Part shown: one piece after another, positions 34,624 through 48,184 of the stretch
Layout of the letters: the number at the start of each line of letters is the position of its first letter
Position numbering within the stretch: the stretch's first letter is position 1
NCBI GenBank assembly: GCA_943370595.1
Contig: CALRRO020000001.1
Coordinates: 186,001-250,000, forward strand
Source of the DNA: Piscinibacter sp943370595
GTDB lineage: Bacteria; Pseudomonadota; Gammaproteobacteria; Burkholderiales; Burkholderiaceae_C
Direction: 5' to 3'
Length of the DNA: 64,000 bases
Made by a program: the position numbers and the translations under genes
The notes under the pieces: generated by a model
Database searches by the model: none
Told to the model about the DNA's origin: nothing
Seen by the model: only the letters and a program-made list of their open reading frames with translations

Positions 34624-35055
34624 ATGAAGCTCTCCCGCATCACCCTGCCCGCCCTGTCCGCCATCTCCGTCCTGTTCGCCGCCGGCGCTGCCGTCGCGCA
34701 GGAAGGCACGCAGGACTTCCAGAACCAGACGCTGTCGTCGAAGACGCGCGCCCAGGTCATCGCCGAAATGCAGGACGCCCGCGTCGCCGGCACGCTGGAC
34801 CGCGCGGGCGACGGTTACGGCAACTTCCCCGCCACCGCGATCGCCTCCACGCGCACCCGCGCCGAAGTGCAGGCTGAACTCGCCGCGGCGCAGCGCGCCC
34901 GCGCCGCCGACAGCCGCAACTACGCCGCCTCTTACGGCAGCTTCCGTCTCGGCGAGATCAGCTCGACGCGCTCGCGCGAAGAGGTGCGTGCCGAACTGGC
35001 GAAGGTGCAGAGCGTGCAGATCGGTCTGAGCCGCGGCGACCGCTCGGGCGGCTGA
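34624..35055 (+). CDS. DUF4148 domain secreted protein
   Basis: A 143-residue exported protein. Signal peptide about 1-25 (LPALSAISVLFAAGAAVAQ). The mature chain contains three copies of a short helical phrase: SSKTRAQVIAEMQDAR, STRTRAEVQAELAAAQ and STRSREEVRAELAKVQ, spaced about 37 and 40 residues apart. This is the DUF4148 pattern seen in many Burkholderiales proteins, usually in multi-copy. Function unknown. It heads a run of small secreted proteins. Confidence 0.88.
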   Translation: MKLSRITLPALSAISVLFAAGAAVAQEGTQDFQNQTLSSKTRAQVIAEMQDARVAGTLDRAGDGYGNFPATAIASTRTRAEVQAELAAAQRARAADSRNYAASYGSFRLGEISSTRSREEVRAELAKVQSVQIGLSRGDRSGG

Positions 35056-35080
35056 ACCACCACCGGACGAGGCCACCGAC

Positions 35081-35197
35081 ATGAAGATCCTCCTCACGCT
35101 GGCGGTGGCCGCCCTCGGCTTCGCCGCCAACCTCGCCTGGGCCGCCGAGCCGGCCACCGTGCTGTGCGCCTGCGTGCGCGTCGGCACGGTGGCCTGA
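35081..35197 (+). CDS. 38-residue exported peptide, hypothetical
   Basis: MKILLTLAVAALGFAANLAWA is a clear signal peptide, leaving a mature peptide of about 17 residues with CAC (two Cys). It lies 25 bases after the DUF4148 gene and 31 before the next secreted gene, all in the same direction. No recognised family; conservation would decide whether it is a gene. A possible Shine-Dalgarno, GACGAGG, lies 9 bases before the ATG. Confidence 0.45.
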   Translation: MKILLTLAVAALGFAANLAWAAEPATVLCACVRVGTVA

Positions 35198-35228
35198 GCG
35201 GCGTTCCCTCACCACAAGGACATCCACC

Positions 35229-35630
35229 ATGACATCCACATCACGCGCCGCGGCGCTCGCCATGGCAGCGCTGCTCACCGCGGCCGCCCTGCCCGCCTTC
35301 GCGCTGGACGGCCATGCGGTCTACCGTGCCCAGGTGCTGGGCGAGCGCTTCGCCGCAGCGGTGCCGTCGTCCAGCGTGGGCGGCAGCGAGCAGCTGGCGC
35401 CCGGTCCGCAGGGCCGCTACCTGGTCTACCTCGGCCGCTCGACCGAGCAGGCCATTGCCGAGGCGCGTGCGGCGGGCGAGGAGCCCGTTCGCCAGACGAG
35501 ACCGGTGGCTCAGAAGACACGCACCGTCGACGGCTTCGAGGCCTACCAGCGCCACCTGGGCCAAGCGACCCGCAACGCCGGCAGCGTGGCGACCGAGGTG
35601 GCGCAACATGCGGCGCCCACGCTTCGCTGA
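35229..35630 (+). CDS. Secreted protein, hypothetical
   Basis: A 133-residue protein with a signal peptide (about 1-25, AALLTAAALPAFA) and a polar Ala/Arg-rich mature part of about 108 residues (RYLVYLGRSTEQAIAEARAAGEEPVRQ). No family recognised. AAGGACATCCACC precedes the ATG. It forms the third member of the small secreted cluster at 34.6-35.6 kb. Its 3' end overlaps the next possible ORF (35608) by 23 bases in another frame. Confidence 0.62.
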   Translation: MTSTSRAAALAMAALLTAAALPAFALDGHAVYRAQVLGERFAAAVPSSSVGGSEQLAPGPQGRYLVYLGRSTEQAIAEARAAGEEPVRQTRPVAQKTRTVDGFEAYQRHLGQATRNAGSVATEVAQHAAPTLR

Positions 35631-35789
35631 AGCGAACGCAGCGCGCCACCGCCCCACGGGCCGGTGGCGCGGCCGCATCGACTGGCTGCTCGGCGCGCTC
35701 GTCGTCGTCGCCTGGGCGGTGGTGGCCATGGACGCCGACCGCTCGCTGCGCGCCATGCAGTCGGCCGCCGAAGCGAAGGCCGACGTGGC

Positions 35790-37190
<1,401 letters not shown>

Positions 37191-37227
37191 CGTGATCTCC
37201 GGATGAAGAGCACGATGATGCGCCGCT

Positions 37228-38637
37228 TCAGGCGCGGGCGCTCCAGCTCCCACCGAGCGCCCGGATCAGCCGCACGGTGGCCTGGTACTGCGCCGAACGG
37301 ACCTGCAGCGCCTCGCGCCGGTTGCGCAGTTCGCTGCGCCGCGCATCGAGCAGTTCCAGCTGGCTGACCAGGCCGTTGCGGTAGCGGGTCTCCGACAACG
37401 TCGTCGCCCGGGTCGCTGCGTCCACCGCCTGGCCTTGCACCTCGCCCTGCTCGGCCAGCAGGCGCAGCGCGGCGAGTTCGTCCTCGACGTCCTTGAAGGC
37501 GACCAGCACCTGCTCGCGGTAGCCGGCCAGTGCGGCGTCGAGCTCGGCGCGTGCACTGGCGACACCGGCCTCGCGCCGGCCGCCGTCGAGCAGCGGCAGC
37601 GAGAGCAGAGCGCCGACGCCCCAGGCCCGCGCCGAGCTGCGGAACAGGTCCGACAGCTCGCTGGACGCGAAGCCGCCGTTGGCGGTCAGCGCGAGCTGCG
37701 GGAACCAGGCCGCCTGCGCCACGCCGACGCGCGCCTGCGCCGCCAGCAGCGCGCTCTGCGCGGCCGACACGTCGGGGCGACGCGCCAGCACCGTGCTGGG
37801 CACGCCGGCCGGCACCTGCGGCGGAGCGGCCCCCCAGTCGGCGACGGCAAGGCGGAAGCCGCTGGCCGGCTCGCCCACGAGCAGCGCGATCGCATGTTCG
37901 AGCTGCGCGCGCTCACGCTCCAGCGCCAGCGCCTGCGCCTCGGTGGCGGCCACCTCGCTGCGCACGCGCACCAGGTCGAGTTCAGCCACGTCGCCGGCCT
38001 GGTAACGCCGCTCGGTCAGGCGCAGCGTGTCGCGGTAGGCCTCGACGGTGCCGCGCACCAGCGCGCGTTCGGTGTCGAGAGCACGCAGCGCGAAGTAGGA
38101 CTGCGCGATCTGCGCCTGCACCAGCAGCCGGGTACTCTGCAGCAACGCCTCGCGCGAGCGCACGTCCAGCGCAGCGGCGTCGCTCGCCTTGGCGAGCCGG
38201 CCGAACAGGTCGAGTTCGTAGGACAGCTGCGCACCGGCGTTGAGCACCGTGTTCGGCGCCACGCCCAGGCCACGCTGCGCCTCGCGCGACGCTCCGGCGC
38301 CCAGGCCGACCTGCAAGGCGCGGTTCGCATCGGTAGCGCCCAGCACGGCACGCGCCTGCGCCAGCCGTGCCGCGGACGCCTGGATGCTGGTGCTGCCGGC
38401 TTCGGCACGCTCGACCAGCGCATCGAGCTGCGCGTCGCCGAAGGCCTTCCACCACTGGCCGCGCGCCTGCGCCTCGGCCGGCGCGGCGGTCGTCCACAGG
38501 CCGCTGCCTTCACTGAAGGCCGCCGGGGTGGCCGGCAGCCCGGCGTCGGTGGGCGGCAAGGCCGTCGCACAGCCGGCGAGCGCCAGCGCGGCGATCAGCG
38601 GCGTCAGCCGGGTCAGTGCATGAAGGGAAGTTGTCAT
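37228..38637 (-). CDS. RND efflux outer membrane factor, NodT family lipoprotein
   Basis: A 469-residue TolC-like outer membrane channel. Signal peptide with lipobox LAGC (about residues 21-24) gives an outer membrane lipoprotein. Paired OEP domains contain LSYELDLFGRL and RRPDVSAAQSALLAAQARVGVAQAAWFPQLALTANGGF, classic NodT/OprM phrases. The start is ATG 38637, just upstream of the stop of the RND pump gene on the same strand. Third gene product of the tripartite pump. Confidence 0.93.
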   Translation of the reverse strand: MTTSLHALTRLTPLIAALALAGCATALPPTDAGLPATPAAFSEGSGLWTTAAPAEAQARGQWWKAFGDAQLDALVERAEAGSTSIQASAARLAQARAVLGATDANRALQVGLGAGASREAQRGLGVAPNTVLNAGAQLSYELDLFGRLAKASDAAALDVRSREALLQSTRLLVQAQIAQSYFALRALDTERALVRGTVEAYRDTLRLTERRYQAGDVAELDLVRVRSEVAATEAQALALERERAQLEHAIALLVGEPASGFRLAVADWGAAPPQVPAGVPSTVLARRPDVSAAQSALLAAQARVGVAQAAWFPQLALTANGGFASSELSDLFRSSARAWGVGALLSLPLLDGGRREAGVASARAELDAALAGYREQVLVAFKDVEDELAALRLLAEQGEVQGQAVDAATRATTLSETRYRNGLVSQLELLDARRSELRNRREALQVRSAQYQATVRLIRALGGSWSARA

Positions 38638-38647
38638 GATCGATCTC

Positions 38648-41600
38648 TTACTCATGGCGCGACACCGGCGCCGCGGGAACAGGATGCGCATCGCCGCCAC
38701 CGGACGACCCGCTCGCGAAGGCCTCGAGGTGGGGCACCTCGCCGTGCAGCTTCAGCGGCCGGTTGCCGGCCAGGCGGCGCATCAGCACGTAGAACACTGG
38801 CGTCAGGAACAGGCCGAAGGCGGTCACGCCGATCATTCCGGCGAACACGGCGATGCCCATGGCCTGGCGCATCTCGGCACCGGCGCCGGTGGCGGTGGCC
38901 AGCGGCAGCACGCCCATCACGAAGGCCAGCGAGGTCATCAGGATCGGCCGCAGGCGCAACCGGCTGGCTTCGATCGCGGCCTGCACCGGCGTGCGCCCGG
39001 CGAACTCCAGCTCGCGCGCGAACTCGACGATCAGGATCGCGTTCTTCGCACTCAGGCCCACCAGCACCACCAGGCCGATCTGGGTGAAGACGTTGTTATC
39101 GCCGTTGCTCAGCCATACGCCGGTCATCGCCGCGAGCAGGCCCATCGGCACGATCAGGATGATCGCCACCGGCAGCGTCAGGCTCTCGTACTGCGCCGCC
39201 AGCACCAGGAAGACGAGCAGGATGGCCAGCGGGAACACCCACAGCGCCGAGTTGCCGGCGAGGATCTCCTGGTAGGTCAGCTCGGTCCACTCGTAGCCGA
39301 TGCCCGGCGGCAGCGTCTCGGCGGCGATGCGCTCGATGGCGGCCTGCGCCTGGCCCGACGAGTAGCCCGGCGCCGGGCCGCCGTTGATGTCGGCCGACAG
39401 GAAGCCGTTGTAGCGCATCGCCCGCTCCGGCCCGAAGCTGGGCTGGATCTTCAGCAGCGCGGACAGCGGCACCATCTCGCCACTGGCCGAGCGCACCTTC
39501 AGCGCGCCGACATCCTCCGCCCGCGCGCGGTAAGCCGCATCGGCCTGCACACGCACGGTGTAGGTGCGGCCGAACTGGTTGAAGTCGTTGACGTACAGGC
39601 TGCCGAGGTAGATCTGCAGCGTGTCGAACACCTCCGTCACCGAGACGCCGAGCTGGCGCGCCTTGGTGCGGTCGATGTCGGCATAGAGCTGCGGCACGTT
39701 GACCTGGTAGCTGGAGAACATGCCGGCCAGCTCCGGCGTCGCGTAGGCCTTGGCCATGAAGGCCTTCACCGCCGAGTCCATCACCTCGTAGCCGAGCGAG
39801 GCACGGTCCTGCAGCTGCAGCTTGAATCCGCCGGTCGTGCCCAGGCCCTGCACCGGTGGCGGCGGGAAGATGACGACGAAGGCGTCCTCGATCTGCGCGA
39901 ACTGCTGGTTGAGCTGCTGCGCGATCAGCCCGGCCGGAAGGTTGGCCTTGCCGCGTTCGTCGAAGGACTTCAGCGGCGTGAAGACGATGCCCGAATTGGA
40001 GCTGTTGGTGAAGCCGTTGATCGACAAGCCGGGGAAGGCCACCGCATTGGCCACGCCGGGCTGCTTCAGCGCGATGTCGCTCATGCGGCGCATCACGTCC
40101 TCGGTGCGGTCGAGCGTGGCGCCGTCGGGCAGCTGCGCGAAGCCGATCAGGTACTGCTTGTCCTGCGCCGGCACGAAGCCGCCGGGCACCGCCTTGAACA
40201 GCAGCGCCGTCACGCCGACCAGCACCAGGTAGACCGCCAGCATGATCGCCTTGCGCGAGATCACCCGCGTCACGCCGCCGCTGTAGGCGTTCGCCCCGCG
40301 GCCGAAGAAGCGGTTGAAGCCGCGGAACAGCCAGCCGAAGGCACGGTCCATGCCGCGCGTCAGCGCATCCTTGGGCGCACCGTGGCGCTGCAGCAGCAGC
40401 GCTGCGAGTGCCGGCGACAGGGTCAGCGAGTTGACCGCCGAGATCACCGTCGAGATCGCGATGGTCAGCGCGAACTGGCGGTAGAACTGCCCGGTCAGCC
40501 CGGTGATGAAGGCCAGCGGCACGAACACCGCGACCAGCACCAGCGCGATCGCGATGATCGGCCCCGAGACCTCGCGCATCGCGCGGTAGGTCGCCTCGCG
40601 CGGACTCAGCCCGGCCTCGATGTTGCGCTCGACGTTCTCGACCACCACGATGGCGTCGTCGACGACGATGCCGATCGCCAGCACCAGGCCGAACAGGCTC
40701 AGCGCGTTGATCGAGAAGCCGAACAGGTGCATCACCGCGAAGGTGCCGACCACCGACACCGGCACCGCCAGCAGCGGAATGATCGAGGCGCGCCAGGTCT
40801 GCAGGAACAGGATGACGACCAGCACGACGAGCAGGATGGCCTCGAGCAGTGTGTGCACCACCGACTCGATCGAGGCGCGCACGAACTGCGTGGTGTCGTA
40901 GACGATCTCGTAGCCCACGCCCTCGGGCATGAAGCGCTTGAGCTCCTCCATCTGCGCACGCACCTGGTCGGCGATGTCGATCGCGTTGGAGCCCGGCGCG
41001 GCCAGCACGGCGACAGCCACCGCGCTCTTGTTGTCCAGCAGCGAGCGCAGCGCGTAGTCGGCGGCGCCGAGCTCGAGGCGGGCGACGTCGCGCAGGCGCG
41101 TCACCGCGCCGTCGGCGCCGGTTCGCACGATGATGTCGCCGAACTCCTCCTCGGACTTCAGCCGGCCCTGCGCGTTGATCGACAGCTGCAGGTCCACGCC
41201 GGGCAGACCCGGCGAGGCGCCGACCACGCCGGCCGCCGCCTGCACGTTCTGCTCGCGGATGGCGCGCACCACGTCGCCGGCGGCGAGGCCGCGCTCGGCC
41301 ATCTTGTGCGGGTCCAGCCAGGCGCGCATGGCGTACTCGCCGCCGCCCCACAGCTGCACCTGGCCGACGCCCTTGACCCGCGCGAGGCGGTCCTTGACGT
41401 TCAGCGCCGCGTAGTTGCGCAAGTAGTTGATGTCGTAGCGGTCGTTCGGCGAGACCAGGTGCACGACCATGATGAAGTCGGGCGAGGCCTTGATGGTGGT
41501 GACGCCGGTGCGCCGCACCTCCTCGGGCAGGCGCGGTTCGGCCTGCGCGACGCGGTTCTGCACCAGCTGCTGCGCCTTGTCGGGGTCGGTGCCGAGTGCG

Positions 41601-41887
41601 AAGGTCACCGTCAGCGTCATCACGCCGTCGGTGGTCGCCTGGCTGTTCATGTACAGCATGTTCTCGACGCCGTTGATCGCTTCCTCCAGCGGCGTGGCCA
41701 CCGTCTCGGCGATCACCTTCGGGTTGGCGCCCGGGTACTGGGCGCGCACCACCACGGTGGGCGGCACGACCTCGGGGTACTCGGAGATCGGCAGGCCGCG
41801 CAGCGCGATCAGCCCGGCGAGGAACATCAGCAGCGAGAGCACGCCGGCGAAGATCGGCCGGTCGATGAAGAACTTGGACAGGTTCAT
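38648..41887 (-). CDS. RND multidrug efflux pump, HAE1/MexF-like
   Basis: A 1079-residue inner-membrane proton antiporter with two repeats of six spans and two large periplasmic loops. The N-terminus FFIDRPIFAGVLSLLMFLAG and the segment LPISEYPEVVPPTVVVRAQY strongly resemble MexF. The proton-relay residues are in GIVVDDAIVVVENVER (about 400-415) with paired Asp, and a Lys near GLSAKNAILIVEF. It is flanked by its adaptor and outer membrane gene. Substrate specificity cannot be read. Confidence 0.95.
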   Translation of the reverse strand: MNLSKFFIDRPIFAGVLSLLMFLAGLIALRGLPISEYPEVVPPTVVVRAQYPGANPKVIAETVATPLEEAINGVENMLYMNSQATTDGVMTLTVTFALGTDPDKAQQLVQNRVAQAEPRLPEEVRRTGVTTIKASPDFIMVVHLVSPNDRYDINYLRNYAALNVKDRLARVKGVGQVQLWGGGEYAMRAWLDPHKMAERGLAAGDVVRAIREQNVQAAAGVVGASPGLPGVDLQLSINAQGRLKSEEEFGDIIVRTGADGAVTRLRDVARLELGAADYALRSLLDNKSAVAVAVLAAPGSNAIDIADQVRAQMEELKRFMPEGVGYEIVYDTTQFVRASIESVVHTLLEAILLVVLVVILFLQTWRASIIPLLAVPVSVVGTFAVMHLFGFSINALSLFGLVLAIGIVVDDAIVVVENVERNIEAGLSPREATYRAMREVSGPIIAIALVLVAVFVPLAFITGLTGQFYRQFALTIAISTVISAVNSLTLSPALAALLLQRHGAPKDALTRGMDRAFGWLFRGFNRFFGRGANAYSGGVTRVISRKAIMLAVYLVLVGVTALLFKAVPGGFVPAQDKQYLIGFAQLPDGATLDRTEDVMRRMSDIALKQPGVANAVAFPGLSINGFTNSSNSGIVFTPLKSFDERGKANLPAGLIAQQLNQQFAQIEDAFVVIFPPPPVQGLGTTGGFKLQLQDRASLGYEVMDSAVKAFMAKAYATPELAGMFSSYQVNVPQLYADIDRTKARQLGVSVTEVFDTLQIYLGSLYVNDFNQFGRTYTVRVQADAAYRARAEDVGALKVRSASGEMVPLSALLKIQPSFGPERAMRYNGFLSADINGGPAPGYSSGQAQAAIERIAAETLPPGIGYEWTELTYQEILAGNSALWVFPLAILLVFLVLAAQYESLTLPVAIILIVPMGLLAAMTGVWLSNGDNNVFTQIGLVVLVGLSAKNAILIVEFARELEFAGRTPVQAAIEASRLRLRPILMTSLAFVMGVLPLATATGAGAEMRQAMGIAVFAGMIGVTAFGLFLTPVFYVLMRRLAGNRPLKLHGEVPHLEAFASGSSGGGDAHPVPAAPVSRHE

Positions 41888-41900
41888 GTCGCCCCCGGAA

Positions 41901-43124
41901 TCAGGATTGCGCCGCGCCGGCGCGCTGCGCGGTGACTTCGGGCTTGGCGTCCATCGCCACCTCTTTCGGCGCCAGCGCCATGCCCGGGCGCACGCGCTGC
42001 AGACCGTTGACGACGATGCGCTCGCCGGCCTTCAGCCCTTCGCTGACCACGCGCAGGCCGTTGACAGATGCGCCCAGCTTCACCTCGCGCCAGACCGCCT
42101 TGCTGTCGGCACCGACGACCATCACGTAGCGCTTGTCCTGGTCGGTGCCCACGGCGCGCTCGTTGATCAGCAGCGCGCTGCCGGCCTTGGCCTCGCCCAT
42201 GCGCAGCCGGGCGAACTGCCCCGGGATCAGGCTGCCGTCCTTGTTGTCGAACACGGCGCGCACGCGGATCGTGCCGCTCTTCGTGTCGACCTGGTTGTCG
42301 ACCAGCTGCAGCCGGCCTTCGAAGGGCAGCTGCGCCGTCGCGGCCGTGCCCATCTGCACCGGAATGCGCTCGAGCTGTGCGCGTGCGCTGGCGCCGCCCG
42401 GCAGGTCCTTCAGCGCGCGCACGATGACTTGTTCGTCGGCGTCGAAGCTGGCGTAGATCGGGCTGACCGAGACCAGCGTGGTCAGCACCGGCGCGCCCGG
42501 GCCGGCGGCGACCAGGTTGCCGGCGTTGATCTCGATGCGGCCGATGCGCCCGGCGATCGGCGCGCGCACCTGCGTGTAGCCAAGGTTCAGCTTCGCCGAC
42601 CGCAAGGCCGCCTCGGCAGCGCGCAGATTGGCTTCGGCTTCGCGCAAGGTGTTGGTGCGCTCGTCGAACTCGCGCTGCGCGATCGCACGTTCGTCCCACA
42701 GGCGCTGCGACCGTTCGTTCTCGCGCTGCGCATGGGCCAGGCGCGAGCGCGCGGCCATCGCCTGCGCCTCGGCGCGTTCGACCTCGGCCGCGTAGGGCGC
42801 GGCGTCGATGGTGAACAGCAGGTCGCCCTGCTTGACCAGCGCGCCTTCGCGGAAGTGCACCGCCTGCACCGTGCCGGCAGCACGCGATCGAACCTCGATC
42901 CGCTCGATCGCCTCCAGTCGGCCGGAGAACTCGTGCGACGCGGCGACCTCGCTGGCCACCACGGTGGCCACCGAGACCGGCGTGGCCGGTGGTGCGGCCG
43001 CCGGGCCGTTCGCTTCGGCCGGGCTGCTGGACAGGCCGAACGCGGTGGCGATCAGCGCGGCCAGCGCGCTCAAGGCGGTGGCGGCGGCGATCGTGCCGGT
43101 GCGGCGGGATGTGTTCTTGTTCAT
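41901..43124 (-). CDS. RND periplasmic adaptor, MexE-like
   Basis: A 407-residue membrane fusion protein. A signal or anchor is at about 8-32; there is no lipobox. Barrel-sandwich lipoyl halves are around VRSRAAGTVQAVHFREGALVKQGDLLFTIDAAPY and YTQVRAPIAGRIGRIEINAGNLVAAG, with a coiled-coil hairpin between (ERAEAQAMAARSRLAHAQ...). The beta-barrel and membrane-proximal domains follow. ATG 43124 overlaps the hydrolase stop (ATGA) and is taken over the longer frame. The pump gene follows 13 bases on. Confidence 0.93.
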   Translation of the reverse strand: MNKNTSRRTGTIAAATALSALAALIATAFGLSSSPAEANGPAAAPPATPVSVATVVASEVAASHEFSGRLEAIERIEVRSRAAGTVQAVHFREGALVKQGDLLFTIDAAPYAAEVERAEAQAMAARSRLAHAQRENERSQRLWDERAIAQREFDERTNTLREAEANLRAAEAALRSAKLNLGYTQVRAPIAGRIGRIEINAGNLVAAGPGAPVLTTLVSVSPIYASFDADEQVIVRALKDLPGGASARAQLERIPVQMGTAATAQLPFEGRLQLVDNQVDTKSGTIRVRAVFDNKDGSLIPGQFARLRMGEAKAGSALLINERAVGTDQDKRYVMVVGADSKAVWREVKLGASVNGLRVVSEGLKAGERIVVNGLQRVRPGMALAPKEVAMDAKPEVTAQRAGAAQS

Positions 43125-43966
43125 GCGGGACTCCCGGTGGTGGTCGTGGTGTGTTGGAGGAACTGGTTCAGGTGGCGGCCCAGCGGCGCGGCCCACGGCC
43201 CGGCAGCGCCGGCCTGGTAGCTGCGCGGCCAGCCGGTGGCTTCTTCGAGCAAGGCAAGCTCGACGCTGACGCCGGCGGCACGCAGACGCGCGGCAAAGGC
43301 CAGGGTCTCGTCGCGAAGCGGGTCGTCGGCGGCGCTGGCCAGCAGCGTCGGCGGCAGGCCGGCCAGGCGCTGTGCCGAGCCCGGTGTGGCATAGGGGTGC
43401 AGTGCGTCGTCGCCGCGTGCGAGGTAGGCGCGCCAGCCATCGGCCCAGCGGCAGCCGACCGGGCCGGCCTTGGCGTCACGCTGCGAGGCGGTGCCGACGC
43501 AGACGTCGAGCATCGGCGACAGCAGGATCTGCCCCGCGAGTTCGGGCCCGGCACGATCGCGCGCCATCAGAGCCACCGCCGCCGCGAGGTTGCCGCCGGC
43601 TTCCTCGCCGGCGACGAACAACGGCGCGCGGGTCACGGCGAGCCGGCGGCGCTGGCGTTCCAGCCACTGCAGCGCCGCGTAGCCGGCCTCGATCGCCTGC
43701 GGAAACGGGTGCGTGGGCGCCAGCGGATAGTCGAGCGACGCGACGGCAGCGCCGGCATCGACCAGCAGCCCGGCGATGGCCGCACTGTCGTCCAGCCCGC
43801 CGCCGACGAAGGCGCCGGCGTGGAAATGCAGCACCAGCGGCATGCCGGCGCAGCGTTCGCCGCAGCCGTAGATGCGCAGCGTGGCCGGCGGCGCGCCGTC
43901 GATGGCAAGGACTTCGTCGCGCCAGGCGCTGGCAGCGCCGGTCGCCCGGATCGGACGTGGGGACAT
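43121..43966 (-). CDS. Alpha/beta hydrolase of HSL type, catalytic residues lost
   Basis: A 281-residue protein with the hormone-sensitive-lipase fold (HFHAGAFVGGG at 48-57 in place of HGGG; LDYPLAPTHPFP at 78-89). The nucleophile elbow, normally GDSAGG, reads GEEAGG (120-125), so Ser is replaced by Glu122. The usual late catalytic His is not seen; the corresponding region reads EEATGWPRSYQAG. Asp214/215 remain. Hydrolysis is therefore unlikely, and the protein may bind a ligand instead. It is the first gene of the RND operon, overlapping the adaptor start by four bases. Confidence 0.82.
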   Translation of the reverse strand: MSPRPIRATGAASAWRDEVLAIDGAPPATLRIYGCGERCAGMPLVLHFHAGAFVGGGLDDSAAIAGLLVDAGAAVASLDYPLAPTHPFPQAIEAGYAALQWLERQRRRLAVTRAPLFVAGEEAGGNLAAAVALMARDRAGPELAGQILLSPMLDVCVGTASQRDAKAGPVGCRWADGWRAYLARGDDALHPYATPGSAQRLAGLPPTLLASAADDPLRDETLAFAARLRAAGVSVELALLEEATGWPRSYQAGAAGPWAAPLGRHLNQFLQHTTTTTGSPA

Positions 43967-44143
43967 GGGAACCTCGGCGCCGTGTGGCGGCGTCGTGCGT
44001 GCTGCAATGCGGCGAAAGATAGGGCGCTGCGGCCCGGCGATAAATGGCCGGCGCGCTCACAAGCTGTTCCCGGCATTGCAACAATCGCAGGCCGTTTCTG
44101 CGGTTCAATCGCTGCCTGAACGGGCCGCCAGGAGGGGCCGACG

Positions 44144-45133
44144 ATGGACAAGTTTTCCGCCATGCAGGCCTATGTGCGCGTCGTCGAGGCGGGCACCTTC
44201 ACCAAGGCTGCCGATTCACTGAACCTGCCCAAGCCGACGGTCACCCGGCTGATCCAGACGCTCGAGACGCACCTGCAGACCAAGCTGCTGAACCGCACGA
44301 CGCGGCGCGTCACCGTCACCGCCGACGGTGCGGCCTACTACGACCGCGCGGTGCGCATCCTCGGCGAGATGGACGAGCTCGAGTCGAGCATGTCGCGCGC
44401 CAAGGCCAACCCGCGCGGGCGGCTGCGCATCGACGTCGGCGCCTCGGTCGGGCAGATGCTGCTGATCCCGGCGCTGCCCGACTTCCACGTGCGCTACCCC
44501 GACATCCAGATCGACCTGGGCGTCACCGACCGCCCGGTCGACCTGGTCGGCGAGAACGTCGATTGCGTGCTGCGCGGCGGCGAGATCACCGATCAGTCGC
44601 TGGTGGCGCGGCGCATTGGCGAGTTCCACCTGGTGCTGGCCGCGACGCCGGCCTACCTGAAGCAGCACGGCATGCCACGCCACCCGAGCGAGCTGGAGGG
44701 CGGCCCGCACCGCGTCATCAACTACTTCTCGCACCGCACCGGCCGACCCTTCCCCTTCACCTTCGAGAAGGGCGACGAGCGCATCGAGCTGACCGGCCAG
44801 CACATCGTCTCGGTGAACGACTCGAACGCCAACCTGGCGGCCGGCCTGGCCGGCCTGGGCATCGTGCGCACCACCACCTTCATGGCCAGGCCGTACTTCG
44901 ACAACGGCACGCTGGTGCCCTTGCTGCTCGACTGGTGCGCCGACACCATCCCGATCCACGTCGTCTACCCGCCGAACCGGCACCTGAGCACCAAGCTGCG
45001 CGTGTTCGTGGACTGGGCGGCCGACCTGTTCGCGCGCAGCGACCTCATCCAGCGCAAGTGCTGCCTGCCGCAGCCGGCCGCACCGGCGGACGCCGGCATG
45101 CAGTCCGGCGAGCGCAAGCCGGTGATCGCCTGA
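44144..45133 (+). CDS. LysR family transcriptional regulator (divergent to RND operon)
   Basis: A 329-residue regulator. HTH about 1-60 (MQAYVRVVEAGTFTKAADSLNLPKPTVTRLIQTLE), effector domain about 95-300 of the AaeR/CrgA-like class. AGGAGG precedes ATG 44144. It is divergent from the hydrolase-RND operon across 177 bases, a MexT-like layout (LysR next to mexEF-oprN), so it is the likely pump regulator. The inducer is unknown. Confidence 0.91.
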   Translation: MDKFSAMQAYVRVVEAGTFTKAADSLNLPKPTVTRLIQTLETHLQTKLLNRTTRRVTVTADGAAYYDRAVRILGEMDELESSMSRAKANPRGRLRIDVGASVGQMLLIPALPDFHVRYPDIQIDLGVTDRPVDLVGENVDCVLRGGEITDQSLVARRIGEFHLVLAATPAYLKQHGMPRHPSELEGGPHRVINYFSHRTGRPFPFTFEKGDERIELTGQHIVSVNDSNANLAAGLAGLGIVRTTTFMARPYFDNGTLVPLLLDWCADTIPIHVVYPPNRHLSTKLRVFVDWAADLFARSDLIQRKCCLPQPAAPADAGMQSGERKPVIA

Positions 45134-45159
45134 GGCCACGACCGGCACGCGTCCTGACC

Positions 45160-45173
45160 TTGATCCGGATCAT
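45160..45173. promoter_or_regulatory. FNR/ANR-type site upstream of the bacteriophytochrome gene
   Basis: TTGATCCGGATCAT matches the FNR consensus TTGAT-N4-ATCAA in nine of ten fixed bases, with a 12-bp palindromic core. It lies 26 bases after the LysR stop and 155 bases before the bacteriophytochrome ATG. It could place that gene under oxygen control. A chance or Crp/DNR-type site is possible. Confidence 0.5.
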
Positions 45174-45327
45174 CCCGGGCGACGGCACAGCATGAAAAAT
45201 GACGGCGCTGTACCTTGACGGTGATGAGCGAGACCCGCGTGCTGGAAGATGTGACTGGCGGGATACGTCGCTTGCGCGAGCGCAGCTGACCGACAACGAC
45301 CCCGCCAGCACCTCAGGAGAAGGCTTG

Positions 45328-48156
<2,829 letters not shown>

Positions 48157-48184
48157 CCGCGAGAGGCCCTGGTTGACAGGCCGA

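Noticed and set aside
38636..41935. 1099-codon open frame on the plus strand opposite the RND pump, and similar long frames opposite hppA (18922-21279), leuA (2426-4090) and the repeat lipoprotein (25553-27925)
   Set aside because: They mirror well-conserved genes on the other strand, have low-complexity His/Arg/Gln/Val composition, and result from high GC at third positions.
45199..45327. Upstream extension of the bacteriophytochrome from ATG 45199
   Set aside because: The 43 extra residues are unlike the family; ATG 45328 has a strong Shine-Dalgarno and places Cys16 at the usual distance.
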